A stretch of DNA of 64,000 nucleotides from Phoenix dactylifera (lineage: Eukaryota; Streptophyta; Magnoliopsida; Arecales; Arecaceae), in assembly GCF_009389715.1 (NCBI RefSeq), contig NC_052401.1, positions 1,476,843 through 1,540,842 of the forward strand. The letters run 5' to 3'. The translations under genes and the position numbers were made by a program. Positions within the stretch are counted from its first letter, which is position 1. Every line of letters begins with the position of its first letter. The notes under the pieces were generated by a model. The model was not told where the DNA came from, did not search any database, and was given only the letters and a program-made list of their open reading frames with translations. Of this stretch, positions 52,837 through 64,000 are shown piece by piece.

Positions 52837-55404
52837 GTGGTGTCAGGTATATTACCGATTGCATCTGTTTATGCTCATGTGCTGTTTGATTCTGGTGTTA
52901 CACATTCTTTTATGTCATTTACATTTGTGCAAAAATATGGCCTGCCTTGTGTGTTGTTAGATTATGATTTGCATATGGGCACCCCTACTGGGGTTGGGGT
53001 GATCGCTAATCAGGTATGCAAAACTTGTTCAGTTCAGATAGTAGGTAGAGACATGACTGCTAATTTGATAGTCATTGATATGCATGATTTTGACATAATA
53101 TTAGGTATGGACTGGTTAGCGATGCATTTTGCTACTATAAACTGTCATGAAAAATGGGTAAACTTTCAGATCTCTAGATATACTGAATTTAGCTTCATGG
53201 GTAGTGGTGCATATACTTCCCTTCGAATTGTCTCTGCTATGCAAATAAAGCGGCTACTCAAAAAAGGGAGTATGACATATATTGCCACAGTAGTGGATAC
53301 CAGACAATCATACCAAAGATTAGAGGATATTCCAGTAATGAATGAATACCTTGATGTTTTTTCGGAAGATCTCTCTGGCTTGTCACCAGAGAGAGAAATT
53401 GAATTTGCAATTGATTTGACTCCTAGTACCACACCAATCTTCAAAACCTCCTATAGAATGGCTCCAGTTGAAATGAAAAAAACTAAAGGAACAGTTGCAA
53501 GATTTGCTTGATAAAGGTTTTATTCGACCCAGTGTTTCGCCTTAGGAAGCTCCAGTATTGTTTGTAAAGAAGAAAGATGGAAGTTTGAGGTTATGTATTG
53601 ATTATCGGGAGATAAATAAAATGATAGTAAAGAATAAGTATCCTCTACCAAGGATTGATGACCTATTTGATCAGTTAAAGAGTGCTTAGGTATTCTCCAA
53701 AATTGATCTTCATTCTGGGTACCATCAGTTAAAGATAAGGGCAGAAGTTGTGCCTAACACTGTTTTTCATACTTAGTATGGGCACTATGAATTTTTGGTC
53801 ATGCCCTTTGGATGACAAATTTCCCTGCAGCTTTTATGGATCTGATGAATAGGGTGTTTAGGCTCTTTTTAGATAAATTTGTGGTGGTCTTTATTGATGA
53901 TATCTTAATTTATTCTAAAAGTCAGGCCGAGCATGAGTAGCGTGTGAGGATAGTACTAGAAACCCTAAGACAGGTTCAACTGTATGGTAAATTGAAGAAA
54001 AGTGAATTTTGGCTGGACAGTGTGATGCTCCTAGGACATGTGATATCCAAAGAGGGAATCTATGTGGATCCAAAGAAGGTTGAAGCAGTGGTCAACTGGA
54101 GCTGGCCAAATAGTGTTTCTAAAATTTGCAATTTTTTGGGCCTAGCTGGGTATTACAGACGATTTGTTGAGAATTTTTTTCTATTGCTGCACCTTAATTT
54201 AACTTGACTAACTCATAAAGAAGTTAAGTTTGAGTGGTCAGATAAATGTGAACAGAGCTTCCAGGAGCTTAAGCAACGTTTAGTGTCATCCCCCATCCTA
54301 CCCTTCCTTCCAGTGGTGAAGGTTATATCATCTACAGTGATGCTTCAAAGAAAGAACTGGGTTGTGTGCTGATGCAGAATGATAAGATGATTGCTTATGC
54401 CTCCCAACAGCTTAAGCCATATGAGGAGAATTACCCCACTCAAGATCTTGAGCTTGCTGCTGTTGTGTTTGCATTAAAAATCTGGAGACATTACTTATAT
54501 GGTGAATCTTGCAAGGTGTATACTGATCACAAAAGTCTAAAATACCTCTTTACCTAGAAGAAACTCAATATGAGATAGAAAAAATGGTTGGAATTGATAA
54601 AAGATTATGATTTGTCTATACATTACCATCCGGGAAAAGCTAATGTTGTGGCAGATGCACTGAGTAGAAAAGCTTCTGGTAGTATTGCTGCTCTACTTAC
54701 CTCTCAGAGAGGAATCTTGGAAGATTTGATGAGAGCAGAAATCGAGGTTTGTTGGCACGATCTTGATGCAGATTTGGCAAATCTACGTGTCCAACCTATC
54801 TTGATAGAGAGAATCAAGATTGCTCAAGTAGATGACCCTCAGTTGCAAAAGATTAGAAGTGACATTGAGTTAGGTTCTCAGTTAGAATTCAGACTTCATG
54901 AGGATGGATCATTGAGATTTAGAAACAGAATTTGTATTCCAAATGACTCTAATTTAAAGAGAGAAATTATGAGAGAATCTCAAAATACTGGATATACAGT
55001 ACATAGTGGGAGTACTAAGATGCATAAGAATTTGAAAAATATGTTTTGGTGGAATAACATAAAGAAAGAAATTGCACAGTTTGTAGCTCGGTGTTTGAGT
55101 TGTCAGCAGATTAAGGCAGAACACCAGAGACCGGCAGGGTTGTTGCATCCCCTTTCAATCCTTGAATGGAAGTAGGAATACATCACAATGGATTTTGTCT
55201 AGGTTGCCTCGTACTCCTAAGGGTTATGATACTATATGGGTGATTGTCGATAGATTGACAAAGCACACTTTTTGGCATTCAAAGTGGGAATGACACTAAA
55301 AAAGTTTGCGGAGCTCTATATTGAGCAGATAGTTAGATTGCATGGAGTACCCATATCCATTATTTTCAATAGGGACTCGTGGTTTGTATCTCACTTATGA
55401 GGTA
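52837..55404 (+). pseudogene. Broken pol region (protease, RT, RNase H, integrase start) of the gypsy element
   Basis: Domains in order: aspartic protease (LFDSGVTHSFMS near 52884), reverse transcriptase pieces ([13 protein letters not shown] near 53587, [10 protein letters not shown] near 53892), RNase H ([20 protein letters not shown] near 54400 and a DHKSL motif) and the integrase zinc-binding region (HSGSTKMHKNL near 54998 and CLSCQQIKAEH). Multiple stops and frame changes interrupt it. The sequence ends in the integrase core near 55400, before the last acidic residue of the catalytic triad and before any chromodomain. The gene order and the intact LTR-PBS layout point to Ty3/gypsy, Tekay/Del-like. 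It cannot produce a working polyprotein. Confidence 0.85.
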
Positions 55405-56355
55405 TGTTGCCCAAAGGTGCAGCCCAAGAGGGGGGATGAATTGGGTCTCTTAAAAAATAATAATGAAGTGAATAACTCACTGAAAACTTTTGCAAACTCA
55501 GAGATCTAGCAGCAGAATTAAAGCAGCACAAATAAAGCAGTAAATAACTTAAGAAAAACAGTTAGAAAAATGCGGTAGAAAAAGAGAGACAAGCCACACA
55601 CAAATACAAGGATTTATAGTAGTTCGGTGTACTCCCAACACCTACATCCACTCCCCAAGCCAAGCTTGATATTTCACTATAACCCAGCAGATTACAACCT
55701 GATTGTTTTTCGGGCGCACAATCAGAAACCTAGTCGATTTTCTCAGAAAACTAACCGAAAATCTATCACCATTTGTTTTTCCGAGCTCGCAAACAACCTA
55801 GTAGGTTTTCAGATAAATCAACCAAAAATTTTATACTGTTTGTTTTTCGGGGCTCACAAACAATCCAGTTGGTTTTCAGATAAACTAACCAAAAACTTTA
55901 TCCTTGCTGAATTCTTCCGATTCAGCAACTTCCAATTAAGGCTTGGAAGTACCTTTACAAGTTTCAGATGATGAAACTGTTACAGCAACAAATAATCCAA
56001 ATAAATGATTGTTGTAACCAAAAAACTAGAGATTCAGAAAATATAAAATGTATCAATAGAAGCAATGCTAAAACCGATGAAGAGATTGGCTGATGATGTG
56101 AATCCCAATGTTGTGCACCAACTCTTCTTGTTGCAATGGATGAGAAGCTTTAACTAATTTCCTCATAGGAGTAAGTTTCAGAAGAATGCCGATGAGGATG
56201 ATGAACTTTTTTGTTTTTTTCTTCTTCTTTCTTTGTGAAAACTTCTTTTTCTTGATTGAATGTTTCTCTCTTCCTTGTTGTTTTCTTTCTAAGGTTCTCT
56301 TGAATTTATAGATAAATTCTTTAGAGGGATACAAATTCCTTTCTTACTGTTTTGA
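55405..56355. mobile_element. Fragment of a second repeat that cuts the gypsy element
   Basis: The gypsy integrase sequence stops abruptly and is followed by GGTGCAGCCCAAGAGGGG and later TTTATAGTAGTTCGGTGTA and CACCTACATCCACTCCCCAA. These phrases are common in plant LTR-type repeats as I recall. Inside, a 66-base unit with TTTTCGGGGCTCACAAACAA variants repeats about three times (55700-55900). Ends and target duplications are not clear, so the class is open. Confidence 0.45.
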
Positions 56356-56666
56356 TAGGAAAAAATGTTGGCCCATCTGGAGGCCACTATCCATTGCTTC
56401 GAAACGTTGAGAAATTGATGTACGGTGGCTTAGTCGTCGAACCCTCTAGAACCCTTCTATTAACTGAACCCACATCACTGTTCCTCCCTCACTATTCTCC
56501 TCCTTCCTCAGAGACCGGGCTTCCTAAGTGGACGTCTGTGTCACCGAAGAAGGTGCTCGTGACTCCTCCCCGAAGCTAGGTAAGCTCCTGACCACCTTAT
56601 TTTTCCTCTTCCCAGCCTTCTTCCCTCTCGGTTTACAGTTTGCTTAGGATAACAAAGAGAGAGAGG

Positions 56667-56708
<42 letters not shown>

Positions 56709-57065
56709 GGATGGGAGGAAGGGGGGACTCATGTGTGTATGTCTCCGCTGCAGGAAGAAGGCGAGGGCCGGCAACTGTGGTGCCGCTGGTCTCAACCTGG
56801 CCTCTTGAGCACCCCGGCGAGGGACCGCTCCCTTGTGTTCACGGGAAAGAGGAGGAGGAGGCCGGGCTATGGGCATCGCCGGCGCCACCGGCCTCGAGCC
56901 GTTCCCCTCCCGAGCTCCCTCTCTGTCGTGGGTTCTCCTCCTGAGCTCCCTCTCTGCTGTGGGTCTTCTCTCGAGCTCCGGCGAGGGATTTTTCTTGTGA
57001 TATGGGAGAAGAGGGGAAGGGGAGAAGAAGAAAGAAAGGAGGAGAGAAAGCTGTGGGAAAGAAAA
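56356..57065 (+). mobile_element. Second, partial copy of the gypsy LTR
   Basis: From GTTGGCCCATCTGGAGGCCA onward it matches 49446-50105 in the same orientation through GACCGGG, GACGTCTGTGTC and the GA-rich part, with many substitutions. It stops matching near 57060 and lacks the right part of the LTR. It may be the left piece of the 3' LTR belonging to the broken element upstream, or a separate fragment. A (GA)n run lies at about 56656-56704. Confidence 0.7.
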
Positions 57066-57070
57066 CCTAT

Positions 57071-57260
57071 TCCTGTTTCACGTCGTCATGATTACATATC
57101 GTCCACAGATAGCCCCCAAAAACGTGTAAGAAGACATACCCACTTAATTGAGGATCATCGACAGATAGAACTCCGAACCATGTAAAAACATCAAACTCCA
57201 TACTATGCCCAATCTCATCTCTTCTTGATCTCCTTGGATGCAACTCGACAATGGGCGGTC
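57071..57260 (-). other. Exon-like open segment, minus strand
   Basis: On the minus strand a polypyrimidine stretch and AG (GGTTGCCTTTCAG) are followed by a frame of about 68 codons that ends in TAG. It includes EFDVFTWFGVLSVDDPQLSG and then YVFLHVFGGYLWTICNHDD. I do not recognise the peptide. Its phase fits the donor-like site found at the distal edge of the tandem array (reading SNFESPG into PPIVELHP). No ATG precedes it in frame in the nearest upstream segment, so coding status is open. Confidence 0.3.
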
Positions 57261-57300
57261 CTGAAAGGCAACCAAGAATAGAATACCTTTAATCAAAACA

Positions 57301-59240
57301 GGCTCAACTCTTCTTGACTGCATCTCAGATATACTAAAAGATTCATTAAATAACTATTCAAGAACTCGATATCGGCAACTTCTCATGCAAAATTTAGTTG
57401 AAAATAAGAAAAGATTCAATAAATCAAAACAAAACCTCAAGAAAATGGTCAAGAAAATCCTAGATCGTAGAATAGAAACTGAGAAGAAACAGAAACGAGA
57501 TAGAGCAAGGGGAGTGGGTTACCAGGTGATTCTAAATTAGAGGACTATTCATTGAATAGAAAAAGATTCATTGAATACTAAACAGGCTCAACTCTTCTTG
57601 ACTGCATCTCAGATATACTAAAAGATTCATTGAATAACTATTCAAGAACTCGATATCGGCAACTTCTCACACAAAATTTAGTTGAAAATAAGAAAAGATT
57701 CAATAAATCAAAACAAAACCTCAAGAAAATGGTCAAAAAAACCCTAGATCGTAGATCAGAAACTGAGAAGAAATAGAAACGAGACAGAGCAGGAGGGAGT
57801 GGGTTACCAGGTGATTCCAAATTAGAGGACTATTCATTGAATAGAAAAAGATTCATTGAATACTAAACATGCTCAACTCTTGTTGACTGCATCTTAGATA
57901 TACTAAAAGATTCATTGAATAATTACTCAAGAACTCGATATCGGCAACTTCTCACATAAAATTTAGTTGAAAATAAGAAAAGATTCAATAAATCAAAACA
58001 AAATCTCAAAAAAATGATCAAGAAAAACCTAGATCATAGATCAGAAACTGAGAAGAAACAGAAATAAAACAGAGCAGGGGGAAGTGGGTTACCAGGTGAT
58101 TCCAAATTTGAGGAGTATTCATTGAATAGAAAAAGATTCATTGAATACTAAACATGCTCAACTCTTCTGGACTGCACCTCAGATATACTAAAAGATTCAT
58201 TGAATAACTATTCAAGAACTTGATATCGACAACTTCTCACGCAAAATTTAGTTGAAAATAAGAAAAGATTCAATAAATCAAAACAAAACTTCAAGAAAAT
58301 GGTCGAGAAAACCTTAGATCGTAGATCAGAAACTAAGAAGAAACAGAAACAAGACAGAGCAAAGAGAAGTGGGTTACCAGGTGATTCCAAATTAAAGGAC
58401 TATTCATTGAATAGAAAAAGATTCATTGAATACTAAACAGGCTCAACTCTTCTTGACTGCATCTCAGATGTACTAAAAGATTCATTAGATAACTATTCAA
58501 GAACTCAATATCGGCAACTTCTCACGCAAAATTTACTTAAAAATAAGAAAAGATTTAATAAATTAAAACAAAACCTCAAGAAAATGGTCAAGAAAACCCT
58601 AGATCGTAGGTCAGAAACTGAGAAGAAACAGAAACGAGACAGAGCATGGGGGAGTGGGTTACCAGGTGATTCCAAATTAGAAGACTATTCATTGAATAGA
58701 AAAAGATTCATTGAATACTAAACAGGCTCAACTCTTCTTGGCTGCATCTCAGATATACTAAAAGATTCATTAGATAACTATTCAAGAACTCAATATCGGC
58801 AAATTCTCACACAAATTTAGTTGAAAATAAAAAAAGATTTAATAAATCAAAACAAAACCTCAAGAAAATGGTCAAGAAAACCCTAGATTGTAGATCAGAA
58901 ATTGAGAAGAAACAGAAACGAGACAGAGCAGGGGGAAGTGGGTTACCAGGTGATTCCAAATTAGAGGACTATTCATTGAATAGAAAAAGATTCATTAAAT
59001 ACTAATCAGGCTCAACTCTTGTTGACTGTATCTCAGATATACTAAAAGGTTCATTCAATAACTATTCAAGAACTCGATATCGGCAACTTCTCATGCAAAA
59101 TTTAGTTGAAAATAAGAAAAGATGCCATAAATCAAAACAAAACCTCAAGAAAACCCTAGATCGTAGATCAGAAATTGAGAAGAAACATAAACGAGACAGA
59201 GCAGAGGGAAGCAGGTTACCGGGTGATTCAAAATTAGAGG
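57301..59240 (-). repeat. Tandem array, seven units of about 285 bp
   Basis: The marker GGCTCAACTCTTCTTGACTG or a close variant begins at 57301, 57585, 57870, 58155, 58440, 58725 and 59009, so spacing is 284-285 bases. Units are roughly 90-95% alike by eye, with the last one shortened. Read on the minus strand, each unit holds a donor-like CACCTG|GTAACC, an acceptor-like TTCTTCTCAG and a telobox-like CTAGGGTTTTC. Recurrent 60-65 codon minus-strand frames starting MESPGNPL come from the repeat. The array lies between a TATA-like box at 59.62 kb and the exon-like segment at 57.07-57.26 kb. Confidence 0.9.
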
Positions 59241-59279
59241 AAATAAAAATCACCAACGGTTACAAGAAAGAAAAGTCCC

Positions 59280-59540
59280 GATTCATCTCCATGGCCGTGA
59301 GAACCAAGGGCGTCGTCGCTACGCCAAGAGGGATCTTGCCGACGTCTTCCTTTCTTCATCGCCATGGCGGCGAAAACCGAGAGAGGCATCGCCATCGCCG
59401 ACAGGGATCTCGTTGACGTCTTCCTTTCTTCATCGCCATGGCGGTGGGAACCGAGAGCAGCATCACCATACATCATCCTTTCTTCATCACCATGGTGGTG
59501 AGAACCGAGGGTGGTGCTGCCATCGATAAGAAGGATCTTA
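59280..59540 (-). repeat. Decayed minisatellite of about 74 bp, roughly four units
   Basis: Segments with TTTCTTCATCGCCATGGCGG recur at 59288 (partial), 59361, 59435 and 59489 with one shortened interval. On the minus strand the units encode variants of AMAMPLSVFAAMAMKKG, so it may once have been N-terminal coding sequence. Stops and indels now divide it. Confidence 0.65.
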
Positions 59541-59616
59541 CCGACATCTTACTTTCTTGCAACAAGCAGGAGTCGGGCTTCGGGGTGGCTGGCAAAATGA
59601 AGGGTAGACTTGGGGG

Positions 59617-59624
59617 TATATATA
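59617..59624 (-). promoter_or_regulatory. TATA-like box for minus-strand transcription
   Basis: TATATATA on the minus strand (in CAGCTATATATACCCCC) lies about 80 bases ahead of the minisatellite and 380 ahead of the tandem array. A short ORF starting MSVRSFLSMAAPPSV follows about 70 bases downstream. Suggestive only; no start site was measured. Confidence 0.35.
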
Positions 59625-59640
59625 GCTGTTTCTAAATAAA

Positions 59641-61918
<2,278 letters not shown>

Positions 61919-62398
61919 GGGCTTGTTTGGTTCGCGGGAAAAGAAGGGGGGAAAGTGTGGTCAACGAGAAAGTAATGAGATGCCTCTTGTTTGGTTGGAG
62001 TTTTCAAAGGAGAGAGAAAAAAAAGTTATATTCTCATGGGAATGTGATTCCCACATTTCATGGGAAAGTCTTTCCCATGAGAAATATGGGAAAGTTACTT
62101 TCCCATGAGGCGGGAATCACTACATTTTTACTTTTTTCCAAAAAGTCCTTTCAGCATTAAAGAAGCATTAAAGAGGCATTAAAAACCTAATTTTTATTAA
62201 GGGCATAATAAGAATTATATATAACTTTTCTAGGAAAGTGGATGGCCAACCAAACATAAGCACCTTGGAAATTTGTCACTTTCCCATGGTCAACCAAACA
62301 TGCCAAAAGTACTTTCCTAGGCATCCTCTTCCTAGGAATTTGTTTCCCAGGAATCATATTCCTAGGGAGGAAAATGCTTCCCGCGAACCAAACGAGCC
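61919..62398. mobile_element. MITE, Tourist-like, about 480 bp
   Basis: The left end GGGCTTGTTTGGTTCGCGGG and the right end, inverted, GGCTCGTTTGGTTCGCGGG share about 18 of 20 positions. Just outside lie TCA on the left and TTCG on the right, so the 3-bp duplication is imperfect or worn. The interior is full of CATGGGAAAG and CTTTCCCATG palindromes and CCTAGGAA motifs. It has no coding sequence. Confidence 0.65.
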
Positions 62399-63632
62399 TT
62401 CGGTGTACTCAGAGGGAATCCGGTTCCCATTCTTTCCCTTTCCAAGACAAATACGGACTCCACGAAATATGTCGATTTGGTTTCCCGAGTCCTCTCCGAT
62501 TCTGAGTGCTTGATTGCATCCTAGTTATCCTATATGGATGTGATTTCAAATAACTTCAACTTTTAAAATTACTGTCCAACCTCGGCCATAAAGATAGGTT
62601 TCAAATATCATCCTAAAGCAATGATGTTGGACTAAAATTTGAGGATAAAAATATCTCTCAATTCAATAAAAAAAAAGTTTTTTCAAAAATATTGAACTTT
62701 GGAAGAAAAAAAAAGATTCTTCTACTTAGAAGGATTTGATAATTCCATAAAATGTGAATGTTTGATAATTCTCTAGAGTTACTTTGATAGGTTTTGATTA
62801 AGTTTTGGTTTTATTGAATTGGTTTGGAATGATAGATTTTGGTAATTTGATTTTTGTTCATGTTTTCTATAATTTATTTGAAAATTCTATTTAGTAGTTG
62901 CAAAATATAGGGAACATATTGGAGCTAGTTTCGGTATTATAAAGTCAATGATCTTGAATTTTCATAGCATACCAAATAGGTTAACCATAGATACTCGAGA
63001 ATTATTAGAACATAACATACTAATATGGTGATCATAGATCATCGAAAATCAAATTATTCTGATATAAAGATCACCAATGATTTAAGATCGCCATAATGAT
63101 TCCATCCAGGTTACCAAATGCCACCATAATATTCTCTTCTTAACTCCAGAATCTTCTGTGCATGGTTACTACATTTTTTGAGATCACAATTCTAGTTAGC
63201 TATTGAAAGATACCCAGCTAAATTTTACTTGGTACAAAGTTTTATTAGAATATAATCCCTAACTCAGAACATGGCACCTCAAAAGACATTTATATGTGGT
63301 TCTCTGACTAATTTGCCAATTTTGACTTCAATTATTTTTTACTGTTAGAGTCTGCGTTTTTCTTGATGATAAGACGTAACTCGAGCTTGATTAGGGCAAG
63401 CCTCTCTTGTATGGGCATTGTATCATTTTCGTTTTTGCTTGAGTTTCATATTTCAAACACGTTGTCAAGGGGCCAAGTTAAGCTACTAACGTTTTTTTTA
63501 CCAAAAAAAAGCCACTAACGTTCATGGTTGTCGATGGCGTGCCTTCGGAGATCAATCATCCCGCAGGAAGAACAATGATAGCTCGAAGTTAGACATAGTT
63601 ACTAGTTTTAAAACAAACGAACCCTGCAACCT
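62399..63632. other. AT-rich intergenic DNA, nothing recognised
   Basis: No coding frame, no clear repeat. The last 50 bases are the 5' flank of the tRNA gene. Confidence 0.5.
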
Positions 63633-63704
63633 GGGCATTTGGTCTAGTGGTATGATTCTCGCTTAGGGTGCGAGAGGTCCCGAGTTCAATTCTCGGAATG
63701 CCCC
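63633..63704 (+). tRNA. tRNA-Pro (anticodon AGG)
   Basis: A 72-base cloverleaf. Acceptor arm GGGCATT pairs with AATGCCC, with C as the discriminator base. Anticodon stem CTCGC/GCGAG encloses the loop TTAGGGT, anticodon AGG at 63665-63667. T arm CCGAG/CTCGG encloses TTCAATT. The A box (TGGTCTAGTGG) and B box (GAGTTCAATTC) are intact except that the B box has A where most genes have G. The intron-less form and the sequence match plant nuclear tRNA-Pro(AGG). An A-rich and T-rich stretch follows directly, and the T run can serve as the pol III stop. Confidence 0.95.
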
Positions 63705-63911
63705 AAAATTATTTTTTAATAAAGCGAAAAATATCAATATCTTGGGATTTTTTTAAAAAAAAAAAGGGAAAAGCGAAAAATATCTTGGGACTCCAATTCT
63801 CGGAATGCCCCAAAATTATTTTTTAATTATAAAGCAAAAAGCGCAAAAATATCAATATCTTGGGATTTTTTAAATAAAATAAAGGGAAAAGCGTAAATAT
63901 CTTGGGACTCC
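63688..63911 (+). repeat. Two-unit tandem duplication copying the tRNA 3' end
   Basis: A unit starting AATTCTCGGAATGCCCC inside the tRNA T arm (63688-63794) is repeated at 63795-63911. It copies the last 17 bases of the tRNA plus about 90 bases of 3' flank (AAAATTATTTTTTAAT, then ATATCAATATCTTGGGA). The second unit has small insertions. The copied tRNA piece lacks promoter boxes and is not a gene. Confidence 0.9.
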
Positions 63912-63967
63912 AAATTTCCTTCTTTTTATAGTCGTCTACTCGTCTCACTCCGGCTCTCCAATTTTCG

Positions 63968-64000
63968 ATGGCCGTCTTTTCCCCCACTTCCGTCATCTCT
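63968..64000 (+). CDS. Start of an unidentified gene, cut by the window edge
   Basis: An ATG at 63968 opens MAVFSPTSVIS and continues to the last base. The preceding 50 bases are C- and T-rich (CTCGTCTCACTCCGGCTCTCC), as in a plant 5' leader, with a TATA-like TTTTTATAG near 63914-63923. The Ser/Thr-rich start would suit a plastid or mitochondrial targeting peptide. Eleven codons are too few to name the product. Confidence 0.35.
   Translation, partial: MAVFSPTSVIS

Noticed and set aside
57301-59240. Possible CRISPR-like or centromeric satellite array
   Set aside because: Units are contiguous, about 285 bp, without unique spacers, and only seven copies are present in a gene-scale setting; CRISPR does not occur in plant nuclear DNA and a centromere array would be far longer.

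Overview
This is nuclear DNA of a flowering plant, most likely a monocot. The genes have GT-AG introns, UTRs and plant-specific architectures (PH-RCC1-FYVE-BRX, WNK, U-box-ARM, IDA-like peptide, SDH5-like). They lie in AT-rich intergenic DNA full of LTR elements, TRIM, MITEs, LINE tails and an Au-type SINE. A palm-like genome is a guess from overall texture; nothing in the sequence proves the species.

Layout. (1) 2477-10821 (+): a nine-exon PRAF-type PH-RCC1-FYVE-BRX gene that assembles to 1124 codons with every junction in frame. (2) 11-17 kb: intergenic DNA with two 5'-truncated LINE tails and a 1.7 kb PIF/Harbinger-like non-autonomous transposon carrying a GC-rich 51-bp minisatellite. (3) 17650-20880 (+): a seven-exon WNK kinase gene, 671 codons, with an Au-like SINE and its 11-bp target duplication in intron 4. 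(4) 25300-26592 (-): an intronless U-box/ARM E3 ligase of the PUB27/28 (CMPG) type. (5) 27-36.8 kb: gene-poor, AT-rich DNA. (6) 37052-37286 (+): an IDA-like abscission-peptide precursor whose signal peptide and hormone motif are in different frames, separated by a seven-T run. (7) 38135-38850: a Mutator-like foldback element. (8) 43901-45380 (-): the last three exons of an SDH5-like gene (plant mitochondrial complex II); the N-terminal exons were not found. (9) 47.9-59.6 kb: a transposon-rich block with a Tourist-like MITE, a complete 394-bp TRIM, a decayed Ty3/gypsy (Tekay/Del-like) element, a second copy of part of its LTR, and a seven-unit tandem array of 285 bp inside what looks like a minus-strand transcription unit. 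(10) 60-64 kb: a long (TA)n tract, another MITE, a tRNA-Pro(AGG) gene whose 3' end is duplicated, and the first codons of a gene cut by the window edge.

The genes do not form a pathway; this is ordinary plant gene spacing. The features most worth a second look are the frameshifted IDA-like gene, the 285-bp array with recurring splice-donor-like and telobox-like motifs, and several transposons whose boundaries and target duplications can be read directly. All exon boundaries were placed by hand from splice consensus and family knowledge; no search was run.
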